A stretch of 39,693 nucleotides of DNA, taken from contig JAZUKW010000085.1 in NCBI GenBank assembly GCA_045643425.1, forward strand, positions 1 to 39,693, written 5' to 3'. Below, piece after piece: positions 15,794 to 24,050 of the stretch. Positions within the stretch are counted from its first letter, which is position 1. Every line of letters starts with the position of its first letter. This DNA comes from RGIG426 sp045643425. GTDB lineage: Bacteria; Bacillota; Clostridia; Oscillospirales; Acutalibacteraceae. Position numbers and translations under genes: made by a program. The notes beneath the pieces were generated by a model. The model saw nothing but the letters and a program-made list of their open reading frames with translations. It was not told the origin of the DNA and did no database searches.

Positions 15794-16212
15794 GCCTGCT
15801 CACCGTCCTCTTTTTTCACGAATTTGCACTTGATCGGCAGTTTGTTGGCCGCCAAGCGCAGAGCTTCGCGGGCAGTCTCCTCCGGAACACCGGCGATTTC
15901 GAACATCACACGGCCCGGTTTCACCACGGCCACCCAATACTCCGGCGAACCTTTACCGGAACCCATGCGGGTCTCGGCCGGTTTCTCGGTCACGGGCTTA
16001 TCCGGGAAAATGTCGATCCAAACCTGGCCGCCACGTTTGATGTAACGCGTCATAGCGATACGAGCCGCCTCGATCTGGTTGGATTTGATCCACGCCGGCT
16101 CTTCAGCCTGCAGACCATACTCACCGTAGGCAACCTTGTTACCGCGGGTAGCTTTACCGGTCAAACGGCCGCGCTGAACGCGACGGAATTTGACTCTCTT
16201 CGGCATTAACAT
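15790..16212 (-). CDS. rplP: 50S ribosomal protein L16
   Basis: L16 organises the A-tRNA and peptidyl-transferase region. The 140-residue product starts MLMPKRVKFRRVQRGRLTGKATRGN and has the GGQVWIDIFPDKPVTEKPAETRMGSGKG core. Its ATG overlaps the rpsC stop by one base (TAATG), which again implies coupled translation. Confidence 0.97.
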   Translation of the reverse strand: MLMPKRVKFRRVQRGRLTGKATRGNKVAYGEYGLQAEEPAWIKSNQIEAARIAMTRYIKRGGQVWIDIFPDKPVTEKPAETRMGSGKGSPEYWVAVVKPGRVMFEIAGVPEETAREALRLAANKLPIKCKFVKKEDGEQA

Positions 16213-16883
16213 TACTTACGGCCTCCTTCCCGGCGCTGTTGCGGTTTCGCCGCACCGGCAAGAACCTCACCGCGGTAGATCCAGACTTTCACGCCGATCC
16301 GGCCGTAGGTGGTGTTCGCCTCCGCGAAACCATAGTCGATGTCCGCACGCAGAGTCTGCAGCGGAATGGTACCCTCGTGATAGCTCTCGCTGCGGGCGAT
16401 CTCCGCGCCGCCGAGACGGCCGGAAACCTTGGTTTTGATACCCTTGGCACCGAGCTTCATCGCACGGCCGATCGCCTGCTTCATCGCGCGGCGGAAGGAC
16501 GTACGTTTTTCCAGCTGAGCCGCAATGCTCTCGGCCACGAGCTGGGCGTTCACGTCGGGGTTTTTCTCCTCAACGATGTTGATAAAGGTGGTTTTGCCGA
16601 GCATTTTCTCGCAAGTCTGACGCAGAACCTCAATGTCCGCGCCACCCTTACCGATGACGATACCCGGTTTGGCACAGTGAATGTGCACGCGCACGCGGGT
16701 GGCCTCGCGCTCGATCTCGATCTTGGCGATACCGGCCGCATACAGTTTTTGTTTCAGGAACTTGCGCAGTTTGTAGTCAGACACCAGCGTATCGCCGAAG
16801 TCCTTATCGCTCACAAACCAGCGAGAGTCCCAATCTTTGATGACACCGACGCGAAGCGCGTGCGGATTGACTTTTTGTCCCAT
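16212..16883 (-). CDS. rpsC: 30S ribosomal protein S3
   Basis: S3 lines the mRNA entry tunnel. With ATG at 16883 the product has 223 residues and starts MGQKVNPHALRVGVIKDWDSRW, the family start. The frame runs 44 codons further upstream through rplV in another phase and is not coding there. A KH domain is visible around IHCAKPGIVIGKGGADIEVLR, and the C-terminal domain has RSESYHEGTIPLQTLRADIDYGFAEANTTYGRIGVKVWIYRGE. Confidence 0.97.
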   Translation of the reverse strand: MGQKVNPHALRVGVIKDWDSRWFVSDKDFGDTLVSDYKLRKFLKQKLYAAGIAKIEIEREATRVRVHIHCAKPGIVIGKGGADIEVLRQTCEKMLGKTTFINIVEEKNPDVNAQLVAESIAAQLEKRTSFRRAMKQAIGRAMKLGAKGIKTKVSGRLGGAEIARSESYHEGTIPLQTLRADIDYGFAEANTTYGRIGVKVWIYRGEVLAGAAKPQQRREGGRK

Positions 16884-16897
16884 TGTTCTGTACCTCC

Positions 16898-17233
16898 TTA
16901 TTCCTTTTCCTTGAGAACGACGGTGATATGCGACGTCCTCTTGTCGATACGGAACGCGCGGCCTTGCGCACGCGGACGGATCCGTTTCATGATCGGTCCG
17001 GGGCAGGCAGAGCATTCGGCAACGTACAGATCGTTTCTGGACAGATTGAAGTTGTTCTCGGCGTTCGCAAGAGCCGATTTGAGCAGCTTCTCAATCGGCT
17101 CGCAAGCCGATTTGTTCGTGAATTTCACGATCGCCAGCGCTTCGTCGATCGATTTCCCGCGGATAAGGTCGAGAACGATCTTCACTTTGCGAGGGGAAAT
17201 GCGAACATAGGTAACTTTTGCTTTCGCTTCCAT
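16898..17233 (-). CDS. rplV: 50S ribosomal protein L22
   Basis: L22 lines the exit tunnel. Its extended loop is the site of macrolide-resistance changes in other species. The 111-residue product has KVTYVRISPRKVKIVLDLIRGKSIDEALAIV and the tip region CPGPIMKRIRPRAQGRAFRIDKRTSHITVVL. Confidence 0.97.
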   Translation of the reverse strand: MEAKAKVTYVRISPRKVKIVLDLIRGKSIDEALAIVKFTNKSACEPIEKLLKSALANAENNFNLSRNDLYVAECSACPGPIMKRIRPRAQGRAFRIDKRTSHITVVLKEKE

Positions 17234-17254
17234 GATGTAATTCTCTCCTTCCGC

Positions 17255-17527
17255 TTAGTTCGTCGTCTTGGAGCCGGTGTGGCCCTTAAACGTACGGGTG
17301 GGGGCAAACTCACCGAGCTTGTGACCGACCATATCCTCGGTAACGTAAACGTCGATGTGTTTGCGGCCGTTGTGAACGGCAAAAGTGTAGCCGACAAAGT
17401 CAGGACAAATCGTCGAGGAACGGCTCCAAGTCTTGATGATGCGCTTCTCACCGGAAGCGGTCATCTCCTGAACACGTTTCATCAACGCGGCTTCCACGAA
17501 AGGTCCTTTTTTAATACTGCGTCCCAT
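17255..17527 (-). CDS. rpsS: 30S ribosomal protein S19
   Basis: S19 forms a complex with S13 in the 30S head. The 90-residue product has MGRSIKKGPFVEAALMKRV, IKTWSRSSTICPDFVGYTFAVHNGRKHIDVYVTEDMVGHKLGEFAPTRTFKGH, all conserved. It lies between rplB and rplV. Confidence 0.97.
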   Translation of the reverse strand: MGRSIKKGPFVEAALMKRVQEMTASGEKRIIKTWSRSSTICPDFVGYTFAVHNGRKHIDVYVTEDMVGHKLGEFAPTRTFKGHTGSKTTN

Positions 17528-17547
17528 AATTCAATTTCTCCTTTCGC

Positions 17548-18381
17548 TTACTTCGCATTACGACGTTTGACAATGAACTTGTCAGAACGATGGTGTTTGT
17601 CGCGCGTCTTGTAACCCAGCGCAGGTTTGCCCCACGGAGTAACCGGGCCCGGACGGCCGATGGGGGATTTACCCTCACCACCACCGTGCGGGTGGTCACA
17701 CGGGTTCATAACAGAACCGCGGACAGTCGGACGCCAGCCCATGTGACGTTTGCGGCCGGCTTTACCGATCTTCTCGTTGGCGTGGTCGACGTTGCCGACC
17801 TGGCCGATGGTGGCCATGCAGCTCACCGGGACGTAACGCATTTCGCCGGAGGGCAGGCGGATGAGCGCCAGGTTGCCCTCTTTGCCCATGAGCTGAGCCA
17901 TAACGCCGGCGGAACGCGCCAGCTGCGCGCCCTTGCCCGGATACAGCTCCACGTTGTGGATGAACGCGCCCTGCGGGATCGCCGACAGCGGAAGGGCGTT
18001 ACCCGGACGGATGTCCGCCGAGGCGCCGGATTCCAGCACGTCGCCCACTTTCACGTCTTGCGGCGCGATGATGTAGCGTTTCTCGCCGTCCTCATACTGA
18101 ACGAGGGCGATGTGCGCGCTGCGGTTCGGATCGTACTCCAGCGTCAGCACGGTGGCTTTCATATCCTCCTTGTTGCGCTTGAAGTCGATGATACGGTATT
18201 TCTGACGGTTGCCGCCGCCGTGATGGCGAACGGTGATGCGGCCGTAGCTGTTGCGGCCGGCCTTTTTCTTTTTGGTGTCGAGCAGGCTCTTTTCCGGTTT
18301 GACCTTGGACAGCTCGCTGTAGTCAATAACGGACATACCGCGGCGGCCGTTGCTCGTCGGTTTATAGTTGACAATAGGCAT
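17548..18381 (-). CDS. rplB: 50S ribosomal protein L2
   Basis: L2 is needed for subunit association and peptidyl transfer. The 277-residue product has GRNSYGRITVRHHGGGNRQKYR, the OB and SH3-like domains, and the C-terminal signature GSVMNPCDHPHGGGEGKSPIGRPGPVTPWG containing the essential histidine. The 77-base gap to rplW contains a GCCGAATTCGGC palindrome (18433-18444). Confidence 0.97.
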   Translation of the reverse strand: MPIVNYKPTSNGRRGMSVIDYSELSKVKPEKSLLDTKKKKAGRNSYGRITVRHHGGGNRQKYRIIDFKRNKEDMKATVLTLEYDPNRSAHIALVQYEDGEKRYIIAPQDVKVGDVLESGASADIRPGNALPLSAIPQGAFIHNVELYPGKGAQLARSAGVMAQLMGKEGNLALIRLPSGEMRYVPVSCMATIGQVGNVDHANEKIGKAGRKRHMGWRPTVRGSVMNPCDHPHGGGEGKSPIGRPGPVTPWGKPALGYKTRDKHHRSDKFIVKRRNAK

Positions 18382-18458
18382 TTTTGTTCACGCTCCTTAT
18401 GGCTTTGCGGGGAATGCCGACTCCCCATTCGTGCCGAATTCGGCTTCGTACTTAATGA

Positions 18459-18749
18459 TTAGAACAAGCCGTCGAAGAACTCGATGGTCTTGGAGCCTTC
18501 CGTCAAGGTGACGACCGCTTTCTTCCAGTCGGAGGTGTAGCCCTCGTAGCGACCGTAGCGGCGTTTTTGGCCCTTCATGCTGATCGTGTTGACCTTGGCG
18601 ACTTTCACGCCGAAGATCTCTTCCACCGCGTCAGCGATTTGGATTTTGTTGGCGTCAGACGCCACACGGAAGGTGTATTTGCGATCCGCCAGCTGGCTGA
18701 CGGCCTTCTCCGTCACGACCGGAGCAAGGATAATATCACGTGCATTCAT
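18459..18749 (-). CDS. rplW: 50S ribosomal protein L23
   Basis: L23 sits at the tunnel exit and is the docking site for trigger factor and SRP. The 96-residue product has DIILAPVVTEKAV, the YTFRVASDANKIQIADAVEEIFGVKVAKVNTI core and KRRYGRYEGYTSDWKKAVVTL. It overlaps the rplD stop by one base. Confidence 0.97.
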   Translation of the reverse strand: MNARDIILAPVVTEKAVSQLADRKYTFRVASDANKIQIADAVEEIFGVKVAKVNTISMKGQKRRYGRYEGYTSDWKKAVVTLTEGSKTIEFFDGLF

Positions 18750-19372
18750 CAGGCGTAAACCTCCTCGATCTGAGAAATCGCGTCTTTCACGACGATGAAG
18801 GTGTTGCAGTTCACGATGTCGTAGACGTTCAGGGTGTTGACCAGCGCGGTCTTGACGCCCGGAATGTTACGCGCGGCTTTCACGATGCTCTCGTCGTTTT
18901 CCGGAAGAACGATCAACACCTTTTTGCCGGTCTCCAGCTTGGAGAGCATGGTGGCGATCGCCTTGGTTTTGGTCTCCTCCAGCTTGAGGTCGTCCAGCAC
19001 CATCATCTCGTTGTCGAGCACTTTGGCCGAGAACGCGGATTTCATAGCCAGACGGCGCACCTTCTTCGGAAGGGAGTAGCCATAGTCACGCGGCTTCGGC
19101 GCGAACGCCACACCGCCGTGATACCATTGGACAGCGCGGGTCGAACCCTGACGGGCGCGGCCGGTGCCTTTTTGGCGATACGGCTTTTTGCCGCCGCCGC
19201 TCACTTCGGAACGGGTGAGAGCGGACTGCGTGCCTTGACGCTGGTTCGCCAGATAGTTGACGACCATCGCGTGCATAACGGACTTGTTCGGAGTGATGCC
19301 GAAGATGGCCTCCGCCAGATCCAAGCTGCCGGTCTTTTTACCGGTCATGTCAAAAGTAGAAACTGTAGGCAT
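18749..19372 (-). CDS. rplD: 50S ribosomal protein L4
   Basis: L4 lines the exit tunnel, and in several bacteria it also represses its own S10 operon by binding the leader RNA. The 207-residue product has the tunnel loop KKPYRQKGTGRARQGSTRAVQWYHGGVAFAPKPRDY and the C-terminal VYDIVNCNTFIVVKDAISQIEEVY. Its possible regulatory target here is the long rpsJ leader (20440-20795); that link is inference. Confidence 0.97.
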   Translation of the reverse strand: MPTVSTFDMTGKKTGSLDLAEAIFGITPNKSVMHAMVVNYLANQRQGTQSALTRSEVSGGGKKPYRQKGTGRARQGSTRAVQWYHGGVAFAPKPRDYGYSLPKKVRRLAMKSAFSAKVLDNEMMVLDDLKLEETKTKAIATMLSKLETGKKVLIVLPENDESIVKAARNIPGVKTALVNTLNVYDIVNCNTFIVVKDAISQIEEVYA

Positions 19373-19389
19373 GATGCATTCCTCCTCTC

Positions 19390-20022
19390 TTACGCTTTCA
19401 CGCTGTCGGAAACGACCACGATACCGCCGCGCGGGCCCGGGATGGCACCCTTGATGGCGATGAGGTTGTTTTCAGCGTCGATTTTGGCAACCGTTTGATT
19501 TTGCACGGTCACGCGCTCCACACCGAGGTGGCCGGCCGCCTTCATGCCTTTGAAGACACGGGACGGGGACGAGCACGCACCGAGCGAACCGGCGTGGCGA
19601 GCCACAGGACCGGAACCGTGGGTCTCTTTCAAGCGGGAGTGATTCCAACGCTTGATGGCGCCCGCGTAGCCTTTACCTTTGCTGATGCCGACCACGTCCA
19701 CGTGATCGCCCACGGCGAAGGTGTCCGCTTTCACGATGTCACCCAGGTTAAGGGCGGAGCAATCCGCAAAGCGGAACTCACGCAGAGTGCGTTTCGCGGC
19801 GACGTCCGCCTTCGCGAAGTGACCCTGCTGCGGTTTGTTCACGTGTTTCGGGGTAACGTCACCGAAACCGAGTTGAACCGCTTCGTAACCGTCGTTCTCG
19901 ACGGTCTTCTTTTGGACAACCACGCACGGACCCGCCTCAATGACGGTGACCGGGACGACGTTGCCCTTTTCGTCGAAGATCTGCGTCATGCCGATCTTCT
20001 TGCCGATGATACCTTTCTGCAT
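19390..20022 (-). CDS. rplC: 50S ribosomal protein L3
   Basis: L3 is one of the first proteins in 50S assembly. The 210-residue product starts MQKGIIGKKIGMTQIFDEKGNVVPVTVIEAGPCVVVQKKT and has the loop GPVARHAGSLGACSSPSRVFKGMKAAGHLGVERVTVQN. It lies 105 bases after rpsJ; I see no gene in that gap. Confidence 0.97.
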   Translation of the reverse strand: MQKGIIGKKIGMTQIFDEKGNVVPVTVIEAGPCVVVQKKTVENDGYEAVQLGFGDVTPKHVNKPQQGHFAKADVAAKRTLREFRFADCSALNLGDIVKADTFAVGDHVDVVGISKGKGYAGAIKRWNHSRLKETHGSGPVARHAGSLGACSSPSRVFKGMKAAGHLGVERVTVQNQTVAKIDAENNLIAIKGAIPGPRGGIVVVSDSVKA

Positions 20023-20127
20023 TTTGTATGCCTCCTTTGGTTATTGGTTACGAACCGCCATATCGGCTGCGGCCCGCAACGTGACCTCGTCTGTGGAATC
20101 TGCCAAACCGGCCTTATATAATAAGGA

Positions 20128-20439
20128 TTACAGTTTGATGTCGATATCCACACCGACGGGGAGTTCAAGACCCATCAGGGCCTCGACGGTCTTGTTAGAC
20201 GGACGAAGAATGTCGATCAGACGCTTGTGCCTACGAGACTCAAACTGCTCGCGGGTATCCTTATATTTGTGGACCGCGCGCAGGATGGTGACGACTTCCT
20301 TCTCGGTCGGCAGCGGGATCGGGCCGGACACGCGAGCGCCGGTACGGCGAGCGGTCTCCACGATCTTCTCGGCTGCTTGATCCACCAGCTGGTGGTCGTA
20401 TCCCTTGATACGAATTCTGATTTTCTCTTTGACTGCCAC
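20128..20439 (-). CDS. rpsJ: 30S ribosomal protein S10
   Basis: S10 is a 30S head protein that also joins NusB in antitermination complexes. The 103-residue product has KIRIRIKGYDHQLVDQAAEKIVETARRTGARVSGPIPLPTEK and the QFESRRHKRLIDIL core. It is the first gene of the 31-gene superoperon that runs without a gap above 110 bases to rplQ. AGGAGG stands eight bases before its start. Confidence 0.97.
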   Translation of the reverse strand: MAVKEKIRIRIKGYDHQLVDQAAEKIVETARRTGARVSGPIPLPTEKEVVTILRAVHKYKDTREQFESRRHKRLIDILRPSNKTVEALMGLELPVGVDIDIKL

Positions 20440-20527
20440 TTGTAAAACGCCTCCTGAATAAACTTTTTCTTTGTTTGGCGGGCTTCGTCAGTCTACACCC
20501 CCGCCGTGTGTTTCATGGGTTCCCATC

Positions 20528-20560
20528 AAAAAACCGGCTTGGTTTTTTGACATAGCCGGG
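20528..20560 (-). terminator. Terminator-like hairpin inside the S10 leader
   Basis: On the minus strand CCGGCT (20559-20554) pairs with AGCCGG (20539-20534), followed directly by six T. An alternative local stem, CAAAAAACC with GGTTTTTTG, uses the same bases and would hide the T run. It lies 90 bases upstream of rpsJ. Confidence 0.55.
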
Positions 20561-20690
20561 GTGTGCATAACGCTTTCCAGACAGCATCCATGTCGAACCC
20601 GCGCCAAGCCCCGCAAGTAGGCCGTCGCGTTGTACATCTGCTGCACAGGTGTTTTTGGTCGCCCGGTTTAAAATCGGACATACTCCACGG

Positions 20691-20711
20691 AAAAACCGGC
20701 ATCAAGTGCCG
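20691..20711 (-). terminator. First terminator-like hairpin in the S10 leader
   Basis: A five-base stem CGGCA/TGCCG with a five-base loop and one extra G, then five T, about 85 bases after the predicted start of transcription. The stem is short, so termination here would be weak. Confidence 0.35.
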
Positions 20712-20801
20712 CAACCTCCCGCTTCATCGCATATCGTGCAGTCGTACGCAGACGGCGATTTTTGGGCAAACTACCCCCTTGGCGCAGTCGCGTACCCTAC
20801 T

Positions 20802-20830
20802 ACTATAAAACAAACCTTTCCGAATTGCAA
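20802..20830 (-). promoter_or_regulatory. Promoter of the S10-spc-alpha superoperon
   Basis: TTGCAA (20830-20825), 17 bases, TATAGT (20807-20802) on the minus strand. Upstream of the -35 box are about 50 bases made almost wholly of A and T tracts (20831-20880), as in an UP element read by the RNA polymerase alpha subunit. This fits the strong, growth-linked expression of ribosomal genes. Predicted start near 20795. Confidence 0.75.
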
Positions 20831-20912
20831 GTGTTTTTTAAAAAAAATACAAAAAAATTTTTGAAATTTTTTCGGCATACCACATATAGTAAATTTTTCC
20901 CGAAGAAACCAC

Positions 20913-20949
20913 AAAAACCCGTGCGAAACACAGCTTCGCACGGGTTTTT
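20913..20949. terminator. Terminator of the hrcA-grpE-dnaK-dnaJ operon
   Basis: A 15-base stem (AAAAACCCGTGCGAA with TTCGCACGGGTTTTT) around a 7-base loop, with T runs on both strands. It lies 12 bases past the dnaJ stop and separates the heat-shock operon from the S10 promoter. Confidence 0.85.
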
Positions 20950-20960
20950 ATCAAACAATT

Positions 20961-22100
20961 TTACAGCTTTTTGAATTTGTCCCTAAACGACTTGCGCTTT
21001 TGGTAGTTGCGGTCACCGGTCGTTCCCTCGAACTCCTCCAAAATGCGCTTTTGGTCGGCGGTGAGGTTTTTCGGCACCTCCACCACAAACCGCACCACCT
21101 GATCACCGCGGCCGCGACCGTTCAGATAAGGAATACCCTTGCCTTTCAGCCGCACGGTATCGCCCGGCTGCGTCCCGTCCTTGACGGTGTATTTCTCCTT
21201 GCCGTCCAGCGTGGGGATCTCCACCTCCGCGCCGAGCGCCACCTGGGTGAACGTCACCGGGAAGTCACACAGCACCTCGTAGCCGCGCCGCTCGAAGATC
21301 GGATGGGGGCGCACCCCCACCTGCACCTGCAAATCGCCGGCAGGCCCGCCGTTTTTACCGGCGTTGCCCTTGCCCGGAATGGTGATGACCTGGCCGTCGT
21401 CGATACCGGCGGGGATGTTGATGCCCACCTTGACCGCCTTGCGCACCTGACCGCTGCCGGAGCAAGCCCGGCACGGCGTTTCGATCAGCTTACCGGTGCC
21501 GCGGCATTTGGGACACGCCGTCTGCGTCTGCATCACGCCAAACGGCGTGCGCTGCTGCCGCGCCACTTGGCCGCGGCCGCCGCATTCGGGACAGGTCTTC
21601 GGGGACGTGCCCTTGGCAGCACCCGAGCCGCCGCAAACGGTACAGCTTTCCACCACGCGGGCATCCACCTGCTTTTTGCAGCCGAACGCTGCCTCGGCAA
21701 AGTCGATGATGACCTGCGACGCCACGTCGCTTCCGGCTTGCGGCGCGTTGGGGTTGGCCCGTCGGCCGCCCGCTCCGCCGCCGAAGAAAGAGGAGAACAG
21801 GTCGCCGAGGTCAATATCCATCCCGCCGAAGCCGCCGCCCCAACCGGCACCGGCGCCGGCCCCGTAGTTGGGATCCACGCCCGCGTGACCGAATTGGTCA
21901 TAGCGCGCCTTTTTGTCCTTATCCGACAACACCTCATAGGCTTCGTTCGCTTCTTTAAAGTGCTTTTCCGCCTCGGCGTCACCGGGGTTTAAGTCGGGGT
22001 GATATTTTTTCGCCTGCTGGCGATAGGCTTTTTTAATTTCGTCGTCCGAGGCGTTTTTGGAAACACCGAGCACGTCGTAATAATCGCGTTTATCCGCCAT
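20961..22100 (-). CDS. dnaJ: Chaperone protein DnaJ
   Basis: DnaJ delivers unfolded proteins to DnaK and stimulates its ATPase. The 379-residue product starts MADKRDYYDVLGVSK. The J domain has the HPD motif (KKYHPDLNPG, about 29-38). A Gly/Phe-rich region follows (about 75-130), then four zinc repeats: CTVCGGSGA, CPECGGRGQ, CPKCRGTGK and CRACSGSGQ. The C-terminal substrate domains end LRDKFKKL-like (SFRDKFKKL). ATG at 22100 has GAGGGG seven bases upstream. A 10-bp hairpin (22117-22139) precedes it, after dnaK. Confidence 0.97.
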   Translation of the reverse strand: MADKRDYYDVLGVSKNASDDEIKKAYRQQAKKYHPDLNPGDAEAEKHFKEANEAYEVLSDKDKKARYDQFGHAGVDPNYGAGAGAGWGGGFGGMDIDLGDLFSSFFGGGAGGRRANPNAPQAGSDVASQVIIDFAEAAFGCKKQVDARVVESCTVCGGSGAAKGTSPKTCPECGGRGQVARQQRTPFGVMQTQTACPKCRGTGKLIETPCRACSGSGQVRKAVKVGINIPAGIDDGQVITIPGKGNAGKNGGPAGDLQVQVGVRPHPIFERRGYEVLCDFPVTFTQVALGAEVEIPTLDGKEKYTVKDGTQPGDTVRLKGKGIPYLNGRGRGDQVVRFVVEVPKNLTADQKRILEEFEGTTGDRNYQKRKSFRDKFKKL

Positions 22101-22116
22101 AAGTAAACCCCTCAAA

Positions 22117-22139
22117 AGCGGCGGGGATCCCCCGCCGCT
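22117..22139 (-). other. Hairpin between dnaK and dnaJ
   Basis: AGCGGCGGGG pairs fully with CCCCGCCGCT around a 3-base loop, followed on the minus strand by TTTTGAGG. The T run is short, so this is either a weak terminator that lowers dnaJ expression or an mRNA processing or stability site. It touches the dnaJ ribosome binding site. Confidence 0.6.
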
Positions 22140-22151
22140 CTTTTCTTGTGA

Positions 22152-23990
22152 TTAGTGAACCTCGCCGTTATAGAACCCGTCGGCATCCGCGTTTCCCGCA
22201 TCGCCGTTGTCACCGGCGTCGCCGGCAAAGCCTTCGGCACCCTCCGCACCCTGCGGCGCGTTCGCCTGATAGACCTTCGCCGACACGTCGTAGAACGCTT
22301 TCATCAGATCCTCGTTCGCGGCTTTGATCGCGTCGTAGTCGTCGCCCTTGAGCTTCTCTTTCAGCTCGTCGATCTTGCCCTGCAAGGTGGTTTTGTCCGC
22401 CTCGTCGAGCTTGTCGCCCAGCTCCTCGATCGCCTGCTCGCATTGGTACACCGCCTGGTCGCCCGCGTTGCGGGTATCGACGTTCTCGCGGTTCTTCTTA
22501 TCCTCCGCCGCATACTGCTCGGCGTCCTTCACCGCCTTGTCGATGTCCTCTTTGGACATATTGGAGCTGGCGGTAATGGTGATATGCTGCTCCTTGCCGG
22601 TGCCGAGGTCTTTCGCAGACACGTTCACGATACCGTTCGCGTCGATATCAAAAGTCACCTCAATCTGCGGCACACCGCGACGCGCCGGAGCGATACCGTC
22701 GAGGTGGAACATACCGAGCGATTTGTTATCGCGGGCAAACTCGCGCTCGCCCTGCAGCACGTGGATCTCCACCGACGGCTGGTTGTCCGCGGCAGTCGAG
22801 AAGATCTGGCTCTTTTTGGTCGGGATGGTGGTATTGCGCTCGATGATGCGGGTCATAACGCCGCCCATCGTCTCGACACCGAGCGACAGCGGGGTCACGA
22901 CGAGCAGCAGCAGGCCTTTGACCTCGCCGCCGAGTTCGCCGCCCTGCAGCGCCGCGCCCATCGCAACGCACTCATCCGGGTTGATGCCCTTGAACGGCTC
23001 TTTGCCGGTAAACTTCTTCACCGCATCCTGCACCGCCGGAATACGGGTCGAACCGCCGACGAGCAGCACCTTGTCGATCTCGGAGGTGGACAGACCGCTG
23101 TCGGACAGCGCCTGCTTCATCGGCTCGAGCGTCTTGTTAACGAGGTCGGCGGTCAGCTCGTTGAACTTCGCGCGAGACAGCGTCATATCGAGGTGCTTCG
23201 GGCCGTTTTGATCCGCCGTGATAAACGGCAGGTTGATTTGGGTCGTGGTCATACCGGACAGGTCGATCTTGGCTTTTTCCGCCGCATCGCGCAGACGGCC
23301 CATCGCCGAACGGTCGGCGGACAGATCGACGCCCTGCTCCGCTTTGAATTCCTTGACCAGCCAATCGACGATCTTCTGGTCGAAGTCGTCACCGCCGAGG
23401 CGGTTGTTACCGGCGGTGGCCAGCACCTCCTGCACGCCGTCGCCCATCTCGATGATGGAGACGTCGAACGTGCCGCCGCCGAGGTCGTAGACCATGATCT
23501 TTTGGTCGGTCTCTTTGTCGATGCCGTAGGCGAGCGCCGCCGCCGTCGGCTCGTTGATGATACGTTTCACTTCGAGGCCCGCGATCTTGCCCGCGTCCTT
23601 GGTCGCCTGACGCTGCGGGTCGGTGAAGTACGCCGGAACGGTGATGACCGCCTCGGTCACGGTGTCGCCGAGATACGCCTCCGCGTCCTCTTTCAGCTTG
23701 CGGAGGATCATCGCGGAGATCTGTTGCGGCGTAAAGCTGTCGTTGTCGATCGACACCTTGTAGTCAGAGCCCATCTCGCGCTTGATCGACGACACGGTGC
23801 GCTCGGGGTTGGTGACCGCCTGCTGTTTCGCGGCGCGGCCGACGATACGCTCGCCGTCTTTTTTAAACGCCACAACGGACGGGGTAGTACGCGCCCCTTC
23901 CGGGTTCGGGATGACGACGGCTTCGCCGCCCTCGATCACGGATACGCACGAGTTGGTGGTACCCAGGTCAATACCGATGATTTTTGCCAT
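22152..23990 (-). CDS. dnaK: Chaperone protein DnaK (Hsp70)
   Basis: DnaK is the central ATP-driven folding chaperone. The 612-residue product starts MAKIIGIDLGTTNSCVSVIEGG. The ATPase domain has the phosphate motifs VYDLGGGTFDVSI and LLVGGSTRIPAVQ. The linker GLLLLVVTPLSLGVET joins the peptide-binding domain, and a helical lid follows. The C-terminus is Gly/Asp/Ala-rich and ends NGEVH rather than the common EEVD-like tail. The residue before the linker (KGLLLLVV) differs slightly from the usual DVLLLDV, since the aspartates are replaced. ATG at 23990 has GAGGT seven bases upstream. Confidence 0.97.
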   Translation of the reverse strand: MAKIIGIDLGTTNSCVSVIEGGEAVVIPNPEGARTTPSVVAFKKDGERIVGRAAKQQAVTNPERTVSSIKREMGSDYKVSIDNDSFTPQQISAMILRKLKEDAEAYLGDTVTEAVITVPAYFTDPQRQATKDAGKIAGLEVKRIINEPTAAALAYGIDKETDQKIMVYDLGGGTFDVSIIEMGDGVQEVLATAGNNRLGGDDFDQKIVDWLVKEFKAEQGVDLSADRSAMGRLRDAAEKAKIDLSGMTTTQINLPFITADQNGPKHLDMTLSRAKFNELTADLVNKTLEPMKQALSDSGLSTSEIDKVLLVGGSTRIPAVQDAVKKFTGKEPFKGINPDECVAMGAALQGGELGGEVKGLLLLVVTPLSLGVETMGGVMTRIIERNTTIPTKKSQIFSTAADNQPSVEIHVLQGEREFARDNKSLGMFHLDGIAPARRGVPQIEVTFDIDANGIVNVSAKDLGTGKEQHITITASSNMSKEDIDKAVKDAEQYAAEDKKNRENVDTRNAGDQAVYQCEQAIEELGDKLDEADKTTLQGKIDELKEKLKGDDYDAIKAANEDLMKAFYDVSAKVYQANAPQGAEGAEGFAGDAGDNGDAGNADADGFYNGEVH

Positions 23991-24050
23991 GTTGATTACC
24001 TCTTTCTTATAGTACAATTTATTATAATACCATTATATATGCTCGACCCG

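Larger units (their letters stand above)
20440..20795 (-). promoter_or_regulatory. Long leader RNA of the S10 operon, possible attenuator
   Basis: The predicted transcript has about 355 untranslated bases before rpsJ. Two hairpins followed by T runs are seen: 20691-20711 (CGGCA/TGCCG, then GTTTTT) and 20528-20560 (CCGGCT/AGCCGG, then TTTTTT). The second has a competitor: GGCTTGG at 20610-20604 is the exact complement of CCAAGCC at 20542-20536, which contains part of the terminator's 3' arm. A switch between termination and read-through is therefore possible. L4 binding to S10 leaders is known from other bacteria; that it acts here is a guess. A 62-codon frame (20714-20526) inside the leader is treated as doubtful. 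Confidence 0.55.

Noticed and set aside
24000..24050. AT-rich gap between grpE and dnaK with two TATAAT-like words, a possible internal promoter
   Set aside because: No acceptable -35 box at 16-18 bases from either word, so I did not annotate a promoter.
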